Shown piece after piece: positions 1 to 11,408 of a stretch of DNA of 64,000 bases (its first letter is position 1; each line of letters starts with the position of its first letter). The DNA lies in the NCBI GenBank assembly GCA_002914845.1, contig JXTC01000036.1:682407-746406 (forward strand), read 5' to 3'. Source of the DNA: Trema orientale. Lineage: Eukaryota; Streptophyta; Magnoliopsida; Rosales; Cannabaceae. The notes under the pieces were generated by a model. It worked only from the letters and a program-made list of their open reading frames with translations, was not told where the DNA came from and ran no database searches. The position numbers were made by a program, and so were the translations under genes.

Positions 1-2201
1 GAACCTCAGCAATTTCTTCATCAGTCATCTTAGTCATCTGCTGGAACAATTCCACAATATTTGCACCCATGTATGAATCAGGCCCGTACCATACATGTAA
101 ATCTGGCACTTGTGCAAAAGCCTGAGGAACAATAGCAACTTTGGCATTAAAGAAAGCAAAACAAGATGAACTGGGTGAAATACGAATGTAAAAGCGAATG
201 AGAATCTCAGGGTACCACGAACCTTTAAAATGGTTTGCACAACATTTGATGAGGTGCAGGTTATTGTTGGCACAAGCTCATGAGCAAAAGCTTTTGTCTC
301 AAGTGCAGTATTTATGTAGACTACGTGCAAAGAAGGAGGTGCCTTAGAAGCTGCTTCAAGATAACTCATGTAAGCAGGGGCAGAAGCAGCATCTGCCAAA
401 GAACAACCGATACGTTCATTTGACATCCTGTAGACACCAACCTGAAAGCATACATAGAGTTGAAACAGAATTATGAATTCGTATATGGAACCAATTCAGA
501 AACAGTTGACTCTGCAATAAACAATGCAGGTTAATCTAGTATCTCTAAGCGATGTAAAGCAGTAAATTGAAGAAACCATTTTATAACATGAAAACCATTG
601 TCACAGTACATCTCTCCGTAGCAGGTTAGCAGCTCTTAATTTTCAAAGGTCCAGGTGCATAACAAGAAACTATATCATAATGGTCCTAGCATGTAGAAAT
701 TAGAAATAAGAGTACTTGTTTTCCCCAATATAGTCCACTTTTCATATCATTTACTACTGACACTTGTCCATAAGCAAGTCCGCCTCAGCCCTTCAAAAGG
801 TATGTTAGAGATACTAAGCAACTAGAGTCAAGACTATCTGCTTGAGACATCTCATCGCTGTACAAGTTTAAGAGTTTTATCAAGTTTGCTTACCTAAATG
901 ACAAGACATGATTAACGAAGAAGACCTACCTCAGCAAAACCAGCCTGATCAAGAATAGCACGCACATTCTCAGACATGAAGTCTACACCCAAAACAGTGA
1001 TAAATTTGCATCCAGATTTCGCCATCTTCACAGCCGAATCCGCCATAACCAACGAATCAGATATATGAATGTGAGGCCACTGCTTCTGTGCTGCAGTTAA
1101 GACGCCCTGGACTTCAGGGTCCATGTAAAAATGTGCAACTACCCCAATTTTCTTCTCTTTCAACACATGAACAAGTTGCTGTACCTTAAACTCATCAGGG
1201 AACAAATATCTAGCCTGCAATTTAAAAAGGACCCAACTCATGAATTTTCAAACACAGGCACAAAGTCAAAGACAGGACAAGTATAACCAAAAACAAATAT
1301 TTGAATCAGTACATTAAGATTAAAGTCAGAATTTCATCAATACCAAAACATGCAGTATGCAATTACAAGTTGAAACCATCAAAACAGAGCAACCCAAATA
1401 CAGATATGCAACTATAGACAAATGGGCAACCTGAGCTTCTGCATAGCTCCCCTTGGCATGAATCCCATCAGCGGTGACGACGAGAGAGGGGAAGGGCTCA
1501 AACGGCGGCTTCCCTTCTCTCTCCGCCATTAAAGCTCTGGTTTTTTTCTGCATACTAATCAAAACATTATGCCAAGTATTCACTCTGGACCTCTGAACGC
1601 CACCCGGTAACCCCACGTTAAGAGCCTCCAAATCCTCAGTCTTCACCGCCAAGACCTCCTCCGGCGCCGCCCCATCGAGAATCGAAACCAAGCAGTAGCA
1701 GAACCCTCTCGTGATCTCGGAATCGCTATCCGCTGCGAACCTCATTCGACCCCCCTCATCCAGATTCGCCTCCAGCCACACCTGGGCGGTGCAACCCATG
1801 ACCCGGTTCGAGTCGACCCGGGACGAGTCATCAAACTGCGGGAGAAGACCCGCGCAGTGCAACAACCGCTTGACCCTCTCGATGGGCTCCGGCAACGAGC
1901 GGAACTCGGCGACCAATCGCTGAAGCTTGTAAGGGACGAGCTCATTGGTCTGCAACGGAGAGAAGGTCACGGCGGAGCAGGAGAACGGCGACGACGACGA
2001 CCCAGTACTCCGGGGACCCGACTTCAACGGGTTCGGGTCGGGCGGAGGGGATTGGATGCATTTGGGAGTTTTGACGAAGTGGGGTTTCTGGGTCTGGAGC
2101 TTGAAGAGACCCGGTTTAGAGATGGAAAAGAGGGTTGAGGAAGAAGAAGAGAAGGAGGAGGAGGCGGCCCGAAGAGCCATAGTTGCAGAAGAAGAGTCCA
2201 T
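1..2201 (-). CDS. QS: Quinolinate synthase, plastid type (SufE + NadA), 5' part
   Basis: Makes quinolinate from iminoaspartate and dihydroxyacetone phosphate, the second step of plastid de novo NAD synthesis from aspartate (family knowledge). Four exons are visible: 1431-2201, 930-1214, 223-441 and 1-121. All junctions are GT-AG and phase 0, and the gene runs off the left edge after about 465 codons; the family is near 700. Residues 1-80 are Ser/Pro-rich, fitting a plastid transit peptide. Residues about 85-250 form a SufE domain with its Cys in NRVMGCTAQVW (C137). The NadA domain starts in exon 2 (AHFYMDPEVQG, ISDSLVMADSA). Exon 3 has the ITCTSSNVV segment, whose Cys (about 414) is a likely [4Fe-4S] ligand. 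The start is the first Met; a second Met lies at codon 8. No break is seen. Identification is firm from the SufE-NadA fusion typical of plants. Confidence 0.93.
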
Positions 2202-2525
2202 TAAAGGGTTAGAGAGAGGGAAAGATGCAAAGGGTCCGAAAGGGTCTAGAGAAAGAAGTGAAAGGTTTGAATGGGATTTGGAGAGAGTGGAGGAGGCAGA
2301 GAAAGCAGAGCCTTAAATTGATGAAATATGCAGGAAATGGAGAGTCCTTCGGAACCACCAACCAACTGAACCAAAACAAACTAAAACTAAGGCGCGCATA
2401 CAATAAGATAGTGAGAAAATTTGTCCTAAGATTCGGAAATGTATACTACATGGGCCCAATATTATGGATCACCAATGATGCCCCCATCTTCTTTTCAATC
2501 CTTTTCCAAAAAAAGAAAGAAACCT

Positions 2526-2654
2526 CATCTTTTTTCTTTTTTGTTTTTATTCAAATGCAAAAAAAGAATTAGAGAGATTTACACTTAGTACCATTTTTTC
2601 TTTTTTGTTTTTATTCAAATGCAAAAAAAAATTAGAGAGATTTACACTTAGTAC
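2526..2654. repeat. Tandem duplication of a ~64-bp T-rich unit
   Basis: Two adjacent copies (about 2526-2591 and 2592-2654) share a T-rich block, then TTCAAATGCAAAAAAA and AGAGAGATTTACACTTAG. They differ by a few bases in the homopolymer runs. The repeat is upstream of the quinolinate synthase gene and has no visible coding content. Confidence 0.8.
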
Positions 2655-2656
2655 CC

Positions 2657-3078
2657 GTTTTTAAAACTTATTTTCATAAATATTTATTTTTTATTTTTTT
2701 CAAAAATATCATTTTTATGATCCACATTTCATATGCAAAATAAAAGTGGTCTACATTTATATTATAAATTTTATTTATGAGATACACATTTCATGTGTAA
2801 AATATGAACGATATACATTTACTACAATATGAATGATATACATTTCATAAATTTTATCACGGTTTATATTTTTCATTATAAATTTGATCTATGGTATACA
2901 TTTTAAAATGTGTGACAATTTTTAGTATAATTTTTATTTATAAAATATAGACCACAGTATACATTTAATATATGAAATATAGACCGTGGTATACATTTTA
3001 TGTGTAAAACAATGTTGGTCTATATTTCTCTAAAAACGGGTATAAAAATAGATATTTATGAAAAATAATTTTAAAAAC
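2657..3078. repeat. Fold-back AT-rich sequence, MITE-like
   Basis: The left end (2657-2695) and right end (3042-3078) are imperfect inverted repeats built around GTTTTTAAAA and TTTTCATAAATAT. The centre is AT-rich with recurring TATACATTT and CATTTCATA motifs. No convincing target duplication was found, so the transposon class is open. Confidence 0.4.
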
Positions 3079-3420
3079 AAATATTTATGAACTTTTCCTA
3101 AAGATTTATGAATATAAGTTTTGTATGTCCCTAATATTACTCTAACAAAAGTGATGGTGTTTTTGTTTTTGTTTTTGTCTTTTTTTTTTTTTTTTTCAAG
3201 GAGAAACAAAAGTGGTGGTGTTAGACTTAGCAATTAGTAGAAAATCTTGTTGATTACAACTTCTATTATTATAGATTAGTACGTACCTTAAAAGAGTGAC
3301 TCACCCTGAGCATGAGGTTTTTTTTTTTTTTTTTTTCTTTTTGAAACATGAGTAAAATGCAGTAATATCTACTAATTACTATTTTCTAAGTTATCTAAAA
3401 ATACTTTATTTATAAAAAAG

Positions 3421-3600
3421 AAGTGCTAATCTCACTCTCTTTTATTATTCACTTTTTGATTTTCATTTTATTTTATAATCATAACTTATTATTTGACATA
3501 TAAAATTCATAATATCATATTAAAATGTGAGATATTTTAGATAAGTCTACATGTCAAATAATGACACACGGAAAAAAAAAAAGTGAGTGTTAATATATTA
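3421..3600. repeat. Possible MITE
   Basis: About 180 bp bounded by GTGCTAATCTCACTC on the left and, on the other strand at the right end, TATTAACACTCACTTTT. Both ends share a TTATTTGACAT-type subterminal segment in opposite orientation. The inverted repeats are imperfect and no clear target duplication was found. Confidence 0.35.
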
Positions 3601-4799
3601 ACCCTAAAAGTCTAAAACAATTCCTATTTCTCGTTCCCTTTGAGGTTTTTTCGTTTCTTGTTGAATTAATTATTTAAACTAAAACACGAAGCATACTTAA
3701 ACAATTGCCTTATTCACGAGTTATGCATGATCGTCTTTGGTTCTTTCTAGCCATATCTTAATTATTTAAACTAGAATTATTCTTTTGAAATTGCATATTC
3801 TTCAAGCTTTACTATGAAATTTTTTTCTAATGTTGAAGAAATTGTTGAAATCACCTCAATTTACATAATGTGAGGTCAAGTACTTCAGCTAAGCGACAAT
3901 AAATCGGAGGTATGCGATGAGAAGCTGGCTTTGATTGGAACTCCTTCCTAGGCTTTGTCCACATGTATTTGATGAGAATGAGAGAAAAGAAGACGAAAGT
4001 GTCCAAAGGTATAGAATACACTACAGAAGTATTCTATATTTTTTATATATTTTATATTTTGTTATTTGTCCATATAATTTTTTTTAACCACATCATTTAA
4101 TTGTAATAGATATGAATTAATGTAAAAATAATTTCTATGAAAAATTGTGTGTTAAAGCTAATGTTCAAAATCTGATTGGAAAAATAGAGAGGAAAAAAAG
4201 GGGCATAAAAGTAGACAAATAAATTAGACCCTGGCATAAGCCTCTTGCTAAAGTTTTCTCCACTTGTAAGCTTACAACTATGACAAGTTGCGAAGTGAGA
4301 ACTCACGTAACCACAAGGAATTCTATAAGCCAGTACGAAAACGAACCAAAAAAAGAAAAAAAGAAAAAAGTGCCCCTGTATACATGATTGTCATTTGTCA
4401 CTTTTTTCTTCTCTCTTTGAACACCCAAATAATTTCCATCAAACATTATTGTGAACTTTGAATTGGAAAAAATATTTGTGTTTTCTAGTGGAATTTGTGG
4501 TCTATAGGACATAAAGACAAAAAGAGCTTTGAAGGTACGTGGAAGAAGGAAAAGTTCTCTTTTTCTTTCTTCTTTGGATAACTTTTTTATTTTTCCTTCT
4601 TTCACTTTCACTTTCTCACTTTTCGTAGACTCTCTCAACTACCAAGACAAGAAAAGTCATGGCTGCGGTTCTGAACAAGAGTGAATGAGTGATTGGGATT
4701 GTGGTGGTAGATTCAGGTTCGCCTCTCCTGGTCCCAACTAAGCCCAAGGGATAAAAACTTGGATGGTTCTCTGAAATTGTGTATGGCATGACGTTCACA
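3601..4799. other. AT-rich intergenic DNA
   Basis: No gene or recognisable element. Open frames on the minus strand here (4097-4798) are Phe/Lys/Ser-rich low-complexity translations of poly-A/T tracts and match no family I know. Confidence 0.5.
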
Positions 4800-4805
4800 T
4801 AGAAC

Positions 4806-5606
4806 TGTTAAAGGGTCGGCCAGGTCATTAGCACAGTAACACGACATGGTATGACAAAACATGGTATGACAAAAATACAATATATTAAATTACGGGTCAT
4901 ATTAGGCATGACATGATTATGTGGACTGTACCAGGTAATGAATTAGGTATAATGGAGGTAATGAATTAGGTATAATGGGATAAGCATGACATGGCACATA
5001 TATAAGTATAACACGACATGATATATAAGGCATAATACGCTAGCACAATAAGTATGACACATTAGCACGTTAAATATACGCATTATTATTATTTTATTTT
5101 TCCTTTATATATGTCTTTTAAATTTTTTTCTATTTTAATTAGCACATCAAGTATAATTATTAGGTATGCCGTTAAATATTGAGAGGATGATATATCTACA
5201 ACAAGGAAATGGAGAAAAAATGAATGTAAAGAATATACCACACAATAAAAGAAGAAGATTTTGTAAACTTAGAGTCAGACAACGATGAGGAAAATGAATT
5301 TACGATAAAGTAGGTGCAATGCAACCTTAGTTAAGATAAAATTTTACATTAAATTTACTTTTATTTTTTATATAAATTCAAATTATTTGAAAAAATTTGA
5401 TAAAATGGACACTAAAACTAATAAAATTTACTAATTAGATGGATCAATTTTGGCCTAAAAAGACTGGCACGTTCAGGTACGCGGGCTAACACGGCACGAC
5501 ATGTTAGTGCATCGGCCAGTGGGCCATACCAGACCAGTGATTTTATATTATGGGCTGGCACGACATGACTGAAAAATGGGCACGACACGACACGTTTGAC
5601 ACCTCT
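4806..5606. repeat. Possible decayed hAT-like non-autonomous element
   Basis: The right end reads TAGAGGTGTCAAACGTG on the minus strand, like hAT termini (T/CAGGGGTGTCAA). Both flanks carry repeated CACGACA/GGCATGACA motifs with an AT-rich centre. The left terminus (around 4806, AAAGGGTCGGCCAGG) is poorly preserved and no 8-bp target duplication was seen, so the left boundary is approximate. Confidence 0.35.
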
Positions 5607-6254
5607 ATTAGCACATAGCACTAAATACACTCTTCTGTGCTTTGTGAAAATAAATGTAACCCTATTTGTTTTAATTAAATGCCATGTTTAATTCTCCCTT
5701 CTTATAAAACTCAAAAATATTCTCTTTATTTTTTAAAATAGGAAAAAAGTTACCATTTTTCTCTTTTTGGTCAAATTTTTAATTAAATTTATTTCTAAAT
5801 AACATTAATACCCTTAGAATATCGACATCCAAACAACCATTGATTGATTTATTAAAAAATATCTAAAAATTTATTGAAAAAAAAACATTGCTAACATTTC
5901 CCTATAATATGCAAAAATAATGTGAAAAATTACTTTTTAAATAGAAAATTAATTACATAATGAGGAGTGTTTGGTAATAGATTTTTGAAACATATGTAAG
6001 GGTATTTTAGATATTTCATATTTTAAATTTGGAAAAAAAAAAGAGCTAAAGTATTTTTTTTCCCTATTTTGAGAAATAGAGAAATATTTTGGCTTTTATG
6101 ATATCAAGGGGTTAAACACGCTGTGCTATTTAATTATAATAGAGGGAGTATTTTTAGGATTATCCCAAGAAAAAATCAATTTCTTTTACGTTGATTAATG
6201 CTTATTAAATTTTTTGTAATTTTATTAAATTTCTCGTAATGTTATTTGGAAATA

Positions 6255-6435
6255 GAGCAATGCTACGGGGCATCAATGGTTCCTAGCATCACAGTGACAT
6301 GTCTGTTTATCACTGGATGATTTAATTAATAAACTGGGTCCCATATAGGCCCCACTTAAATTATAATTATGATTAGTCAGTGACAGACTGACACATCGTG
6401 GTGTTGGACACCACTGGTGCCCTATAGCATTATTC
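6255..6435. repeat. MITE with ~26-bp inverted ends
   Basis: The left end, GAGCAATGCTACGGGGCATC, is mirrored by the right end, which on the opposite strand begins GAATAATGCTATAGGGCACC. Total length is 181 bp. A related copy sits at about 25014-25178 (shared GATTAGTCAGT and AAACTGACACAT core), so this is a family in this genome. Confidence 0.65.
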
Positions 6436-7560
6436 TTGAAAATATGCATCTATCTCATCATTATTGATAATTAAAGTGAGTCTCGTAGTGTCATTCGACT
6501 CACATGGAACAGACATCAATTTATTGTCCTAATTATCAAGTCGAGGTAATAAATAGCATTTTCTCAAATTTCCAAAATTTTCGATCACATAACAACGAAT
6601 AAAGAGTAAAACTAAAACTAACTTGTAAATGTAAGTATACTGTTTCCAAAAAAAAATGTAAGTTTGACTTGATCAAGACAATATGAAACGTAATTGTACA
6701 TGTAAGTTTAAAAATCCTTCCCAAAAGAAAAAAATGTTCTCTCAATGTGAGATTCTAAATTCGAATCTCATAATTTACGGAAAAAAAAAAAAAAAAAGGG
6801 AAACGAAAAAATGCTTTTCTTTTACTTTACGGAAAAGATTTTAATAAGATATTTCCAAAGATCACCACTACTATCTATTATTCAACCGCGTAATGACTAT
6901 ATAATGCTGAAGAATATCTTTTAGACACAATCTAAGTTTAGTGGCCTATTTTGCCTCCCAAGTATTTTCTTTTTCTTTTTCTTTTTCTTTACTTGTTTTT
7001 GTCTATTATAAGAACATTAATCCAGAATCACTTTTTCTTTTAATGGATGCTTTTGTTGCAATTATAATATTAGAGATCATAATGATGGTGTTAGGAGTTA
7101 TTTTACCATTCAAGATTTGCTTTTACATTATCATCAGAACATGTTAATTTTTGGAAAGTAAAGCACTTGATATGTTTGATTGTATCTTTTTTTATTCTTT
7201 TCCTGGCTTTAAATAAATAACTATATATTTTGAAGATAATTCATTAAGGACTGGATCTTTTTCTTTAGCCTAGTATAAGATTTAAGAAAAACTGAGCTTT
7301 TTTTTTTTTACCCTTTTTGATGAAGATATCTCTTTTGCCTTGTCTTTATGGAAAAGTACTCTGATCTGATCAGCTTGAAAAAACTTGTGCCCCTCTCAAT
7401 CTCGTTCTATACTTAAAGATTTCTTTTCAGCGTTCATATATTACATGTTTTTACTAATGCTAAGAACCTTTACTGTACACATCTTAGTAGTATTAAACAG
7501 AACAAAACTACTCATTTTAAAAACTTAAAAGGTTCAATGAATGCAGAAAATGGAGGAAAA
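6436..7560. other. AT-rich intergenic DNA
   Basis: No gene recognised. Homopolymer tracts and a TTTTCT repeat near 6968 give a short hydrophobic open frame (6941-7147) that I judge to be chance. Confidence 0.5.
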
Positions 7561-8126
7561 CATAGGTGATTTTCTTGAAGATTTCATGAGGAACATTCTG
7601 ATTTAAAGTGGTTCCACCGTCGAAAAACGAAAATCACAATGTTGTGGAATGTCTTCTAGAAGTAGTCAATTAAAGTTAGTGATAACATGCTTAATGGCAC
7701 CTAAATTTGGAGTGGCTATAGAACATCCGTCTAGGGTATGGTTGGTAGTTGCAGTTTTGGACACTCAGCCATGCATAGATTGGGTTGGAGTCCTATAGAC
7801 ATGGACTTTGGGCTAGTTTTAATCCAATAAGTGTACATATATCATCAAAGAAAATCATCAAAGATGGGAATATATATTTTAAAGGATTCTATCATATTTT
7901 TGGCTAATACAGGCTTCGAAGTTCAAACTTTTGCCATTAAAGTCATCTGGGGGCTGTTATCCATTTGATGATGCTAAATACAGTTACATTTTACATTGTT
8001 TCTTCTTGGAGTAGGAGAATTAACAATGAAAAGAAGAAACTCAAAATATTAAGAACTTAATGTGAAATGCAGGACAGCAAATTAATTATAATGTGAATGA
8101 AAGTCAGAGAAGTTTATCTTGATTGT

Positions 8127-8767
8127 TTAAGATGAAAAAGAATGAATAACTGGTACAAGACGAAGAGGTACTTTCTTATGAATGACCAGCCCAAAAATGT
8201 CACTCATGTCCAAATCCTTCCCTGTTTGACCAGGAGGCAAGTTCCAGTCAAACCAGTAAAGAAGATTAGCCAATATATATTCAATTTCCGCCATTGCAAA
8301 TATAATCCCAGGACATGCCCTGCGGCCCACTCCAAATGGGATGATTTGGTTATGGTGACCCTTGAAGTCAACAGGGTTGTTCACAAATCTCTCTGGGACA
8401 AACTCTTCTGATCTCTCCCACAATCTGGGGTCCCTTTGAATGGCCCAAGCATTTATCAGAACTCTTGTTTTGGCAGGAATGTCATAGCCTTCCAATTTAG
8501 TAGCAGTAGTTGACTCTCGAGTAATCAAAACAGGAGCATGTAATCTCAAGCTCTCATTGATGACACATTTCATGAACTCCATCTGAGCAATGTCAGCCTC
8601 ATCTATCTTTGGTTTGTTCCCCACAACTCTTCTTACCTCTTCCTGCGCTTTCTTCATCACATTTGGATTTTTCGCAAGTTCTGCCATTGCCCATTCCATG
8701 ACTGATGCACTGTTATCTGTTCCCCCTAGAAACATATCCTGCAATGGAGAGAGAGCAATTGTTAGGG

Positions 8768-8798
<31 letters not shown>

Positions 8799-9775
8799 CT
8801 ATGAGTTGTAAATTTATCTGAGTGAGAGAGACTATAGATAAGTACCAAGAGAATTGCTTTCAGATTTTCTCGCGCGAGATTTATTTCGAGCTGTCCATCC
8901 TTCTGAAGAGAGAGAAATATATCCACTAGATCTTTCTTATCAGATTGGTCACCAATTTTCTGCTCATGTTCTTCTATTACTTCATCAAGTAGTGTATCAA
9001 ATGCTTTGACAGTCTCTCCAAGTCTTGCATTGAATCCTGTAAGAACGTCGATCCACCCCAGGTAGGGAACAACATCTTGAAAGTTGAATGCTCCAATGAG
9101 CTTCATTGCCCTCCTTGCCAAATCTCCAAAACTCTCTCTACCATCTTCCCTTGTATACTTCCGACCAAGAGCACATCTTGAAATCACGTTGCCTGCAATA
9201 TTGACCAACATCTCGCTTACATCAACTAAAGCACCATCTTGGGAACAACATCGGCGAACATTTTCAATCATCTCCGCGACTTCTGCTTCCCTCACATACT
9301 GAAAAGCTTGCACCCTTTTCAGGCTGAAGAGTTCAAGAACACAGATCTTCTTTGTTTGTCTCCAATAATCGCCATACGGACAAAATGCTACATCAATGCA
9401 TCCATAGAAGAGAGCATCAGCAGCCTTGATTTGGGGCCTGTTTTGGAAAGCAGAATTGTTCATAATCTCTTTTGATATCTCAGCACAGTTAACTATAACT
9501 GTTGGCACACAGCCAAAATGAACAAGCATTAGTGGTCCATACTTCTCGGAGAGGCACTGGAGAGATCGGTGTAAGACTGTGCCTAGCTGGTGAAGGTTGC
9601 CAATTATCGGTAGCCTTCTAGGAGATGGAGGAAGATTAAGCTTCGGACCTCTAATGAGCTTAACCAGATACAAAGAAAATAATATGAGAGCCAGAGAGAA
9701 GAGAATTGGATTGAACAAAGTTTTGGAATGTTGCTGCTCTTGCCACCATTGTTGCAGCTGTTTTAATGGATCCAT
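8127..9775 (-). CDS. Cytochrome P450 A, CYP71-like, intact
   Basis: Predicted ER-anchored monooxygenase using NADPH and cytochrome P450 reductase; the substrate is unknown. Exons 8846-9775 and 8127-8738 are joined by a 107-bp GT-AG phase-0 intron containing a TA microsatellite. The product is 513 aa, the normal length for the family. In order it shows an N-terminal membrane anchor (about 22-40), the hinge LPPSPRRLPIIGNLHQL, a C-helix WRQTK, an I-helix GGTDNS (about 315-320), the ExxR pair E372/R375, PERF (about 425-428) and the haem loop PFGVGRRACPG with Cys about 452. Two motifs are unusual: Asn319 where the conserved I-helix Thr usually is, and Lys for the Arg of WxxxR. It is a tandem paralogue of B, roughly four-fifths identical by eye. 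Family assignment is strong; the subfamily is not assigned. Confidence 0.93.
8768..8795. repeat. (TA)n microsatellite in the P450 A intron
   Basis: About 14 TA units lie inside the single intron of P450 A. Copy B lacks this run at the matching position, which partly explains its shorter intron. Confidence 0.9.
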
Positions 9776-9831
9776 TCTCTTTTTAGATTATAGAAAAAGA
9801 ACCTGGTTTAGAAAATTTCAAGTTCTTGATG

Positions 9832-9875
9832 GATGATATATGATTTTTTGAAACCAACCCAATGGAGTTAGTCAA
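9832..9875 (-). promoter_or_regulatory. Conserved promoter block of P450 A (TATA, AC-element, W-box)
   Basis: Upstream of the ATG at 9775 lie a TATA-like ATATATCA (minus strand, about 9834-9842), an ACCAACC MYB AC-element core on the plus strand (9853-9859) and a W-box core TTGACT on the minus strand (9870-9875). The same three sites with the same order and similar spacing occur before copy B. Function is inferred from motif type only. Confidence 0.4.
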
Positions 9876-11408
9876 CGAAATTGATGGTACGTTTATCTTG
9901 GAATCCAATAAGACTAAATTTTGCACTTAAATTGATTAAAAAAAAAAATACAAATGAAGGTGCTTTTAATATTATCAACTATGCCAGCAAAAGGAGAAAT
10001 ATCGGCAACTTGCAGCTTAATTTAAGTTAGATATCTTGTCATGTGCAAACATGTGGGATTTTTCTATTGATGTGCAGGTTGTGCAATGTTGCATTATGGA
10101 CATTTTTGTACATGAGAAATGTCGAAAAGACAATGTCAAAGAGACCAATTTCAGCTGCAGTTATCGTCACCAAAGCATTGAGAGATTTAATTTTCAAAGG
10201 CTTATTAGATTATTGGGCTTAAGAGACAGATTTGGGGATGGGTTTACTGGGATGTGGGACAATGTTTCTTCCAATCTATAATGGAACCACTAGTTGACTT
10301 TTTGTACTAAAAGAGGTTCAGCTCAAGTAAAATAATGGTGTTTATTTTTGTCGTCGACCCAATTTCACAAAGATTATATAGGCCATTTCAGCTGTCTCAG
10401 AAACATTAAGAACTATACTTTTTTCAGCAATGCAGTAAGTATTCAAAACTGAAAACTTGACGCCTAAATGAGAGTAGTTACCATAGTACGTCAATCGATT
10501 TTGAGGAAATTTGGTGTAAATGGTTAAGCCGAAAACCTGAGTTATCCATGTTCAAGAGCTTCGCAGGTCAAGCCCATATCCCATAGTGCCAAAAGCCCAA
10601 AATGATAATACTAAAGACATAAAATATACACAAGACATATACACGAACAAATGTCATTAATTTGGACTACGTATTATTGATTTTTGAAATACGACCCCAT
10701 TACGTATATGAGTGGCTCAAGACCCCATTATGTATATGAGTAGCTCAAAACACATGTTAGATCGTTGTGTGAATATTATGTATATATCCCTAGCATTATT
10801 CTTGCCAAAATAAGATTCAGTAAACATGATTCCATACAATTAAGGAAGATTAAGGAACATTCTGAATCGTCAAAAACCAAAAAAAAAAAAAAAAAAAAAA
10901 AAAAAGAAGAAGGAAAGACAAGGGTGTGAAATAACTTCTTAAAATAGTCAATTAAAGTTTGGTGTAACATTTGTCAATTAATGTTTGGGGTTTATAACAT
11001 TCTTTCGAAAAAAAAAAAAGAACGTTTGTCATAACATTTCTACATACATAATTGTTTTGGACACTCGGCTACACATGGATCGAGTTGGAGTACCGTAAAT
11101 AAGGACTTTGTATTTATATGCATACATCTGTAAAGAGAGTTGTCAAAAGATGGGAATGTTTTGAAGGATTGTGTCATTTTTTTTTGGGCAATAGAGGCGT
11201 CAAAGTTTTGTCACCATGATCATTTGGAGGATGATTATTCGTGGGATGATGCTAATTAACAGAGATTTTAGATTATTTCTTTAAGAATTAACAATGAGAA
11301 GAAGAAACATAACACACCAAAGCTAGCACTTTAATTTCTGAGAAATGCAGAGGACAACAAAGGATAATAGAAAGTGGAAACAATAATCATAGAAATTTGT
11401 GAAATTGC

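Larger units (their letters stand above)
7580..10600. repeat. Segmental tandem duplication, unit 1 (with P450 A)
   Basis: Unit 1 (about 7580-10600) and unit 2 (about 10850-13930) align through the 3' flank (for example GTTTTGGACACTC at about 7757 and 11054), both exons, the promoter, and about 800 bp upstream (for example CATTATGGACATTT, and GGTTAAGCC followed by AAAACCTGAGT). Edges are approximate. The duplication explains the A/B gene pair. Confidence 0.8.

Noticed and set aside
1711-2316. Plus-strand open frames (70-123 aa) over the start of the quinolinate synthase gene
   Set aside because: They are antisense to the well-supported SufE exon; Arg/Gly/Glu-rich translation follows from that exon's GC content.
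4097-4798. Chain of short minus-strand frames that might be an unknown gene
   Set aside because: Low-complexity Phe/Lys/Ser translation, no splice-consistent joining and no recognisable motif.
10036-10281. 81-aa plus-strand open frame upstream of P450 A
   Set aside because: The matching stretch upstream of P450 B (about 13310-13550) does not keep the frame, and no domain is recognised.
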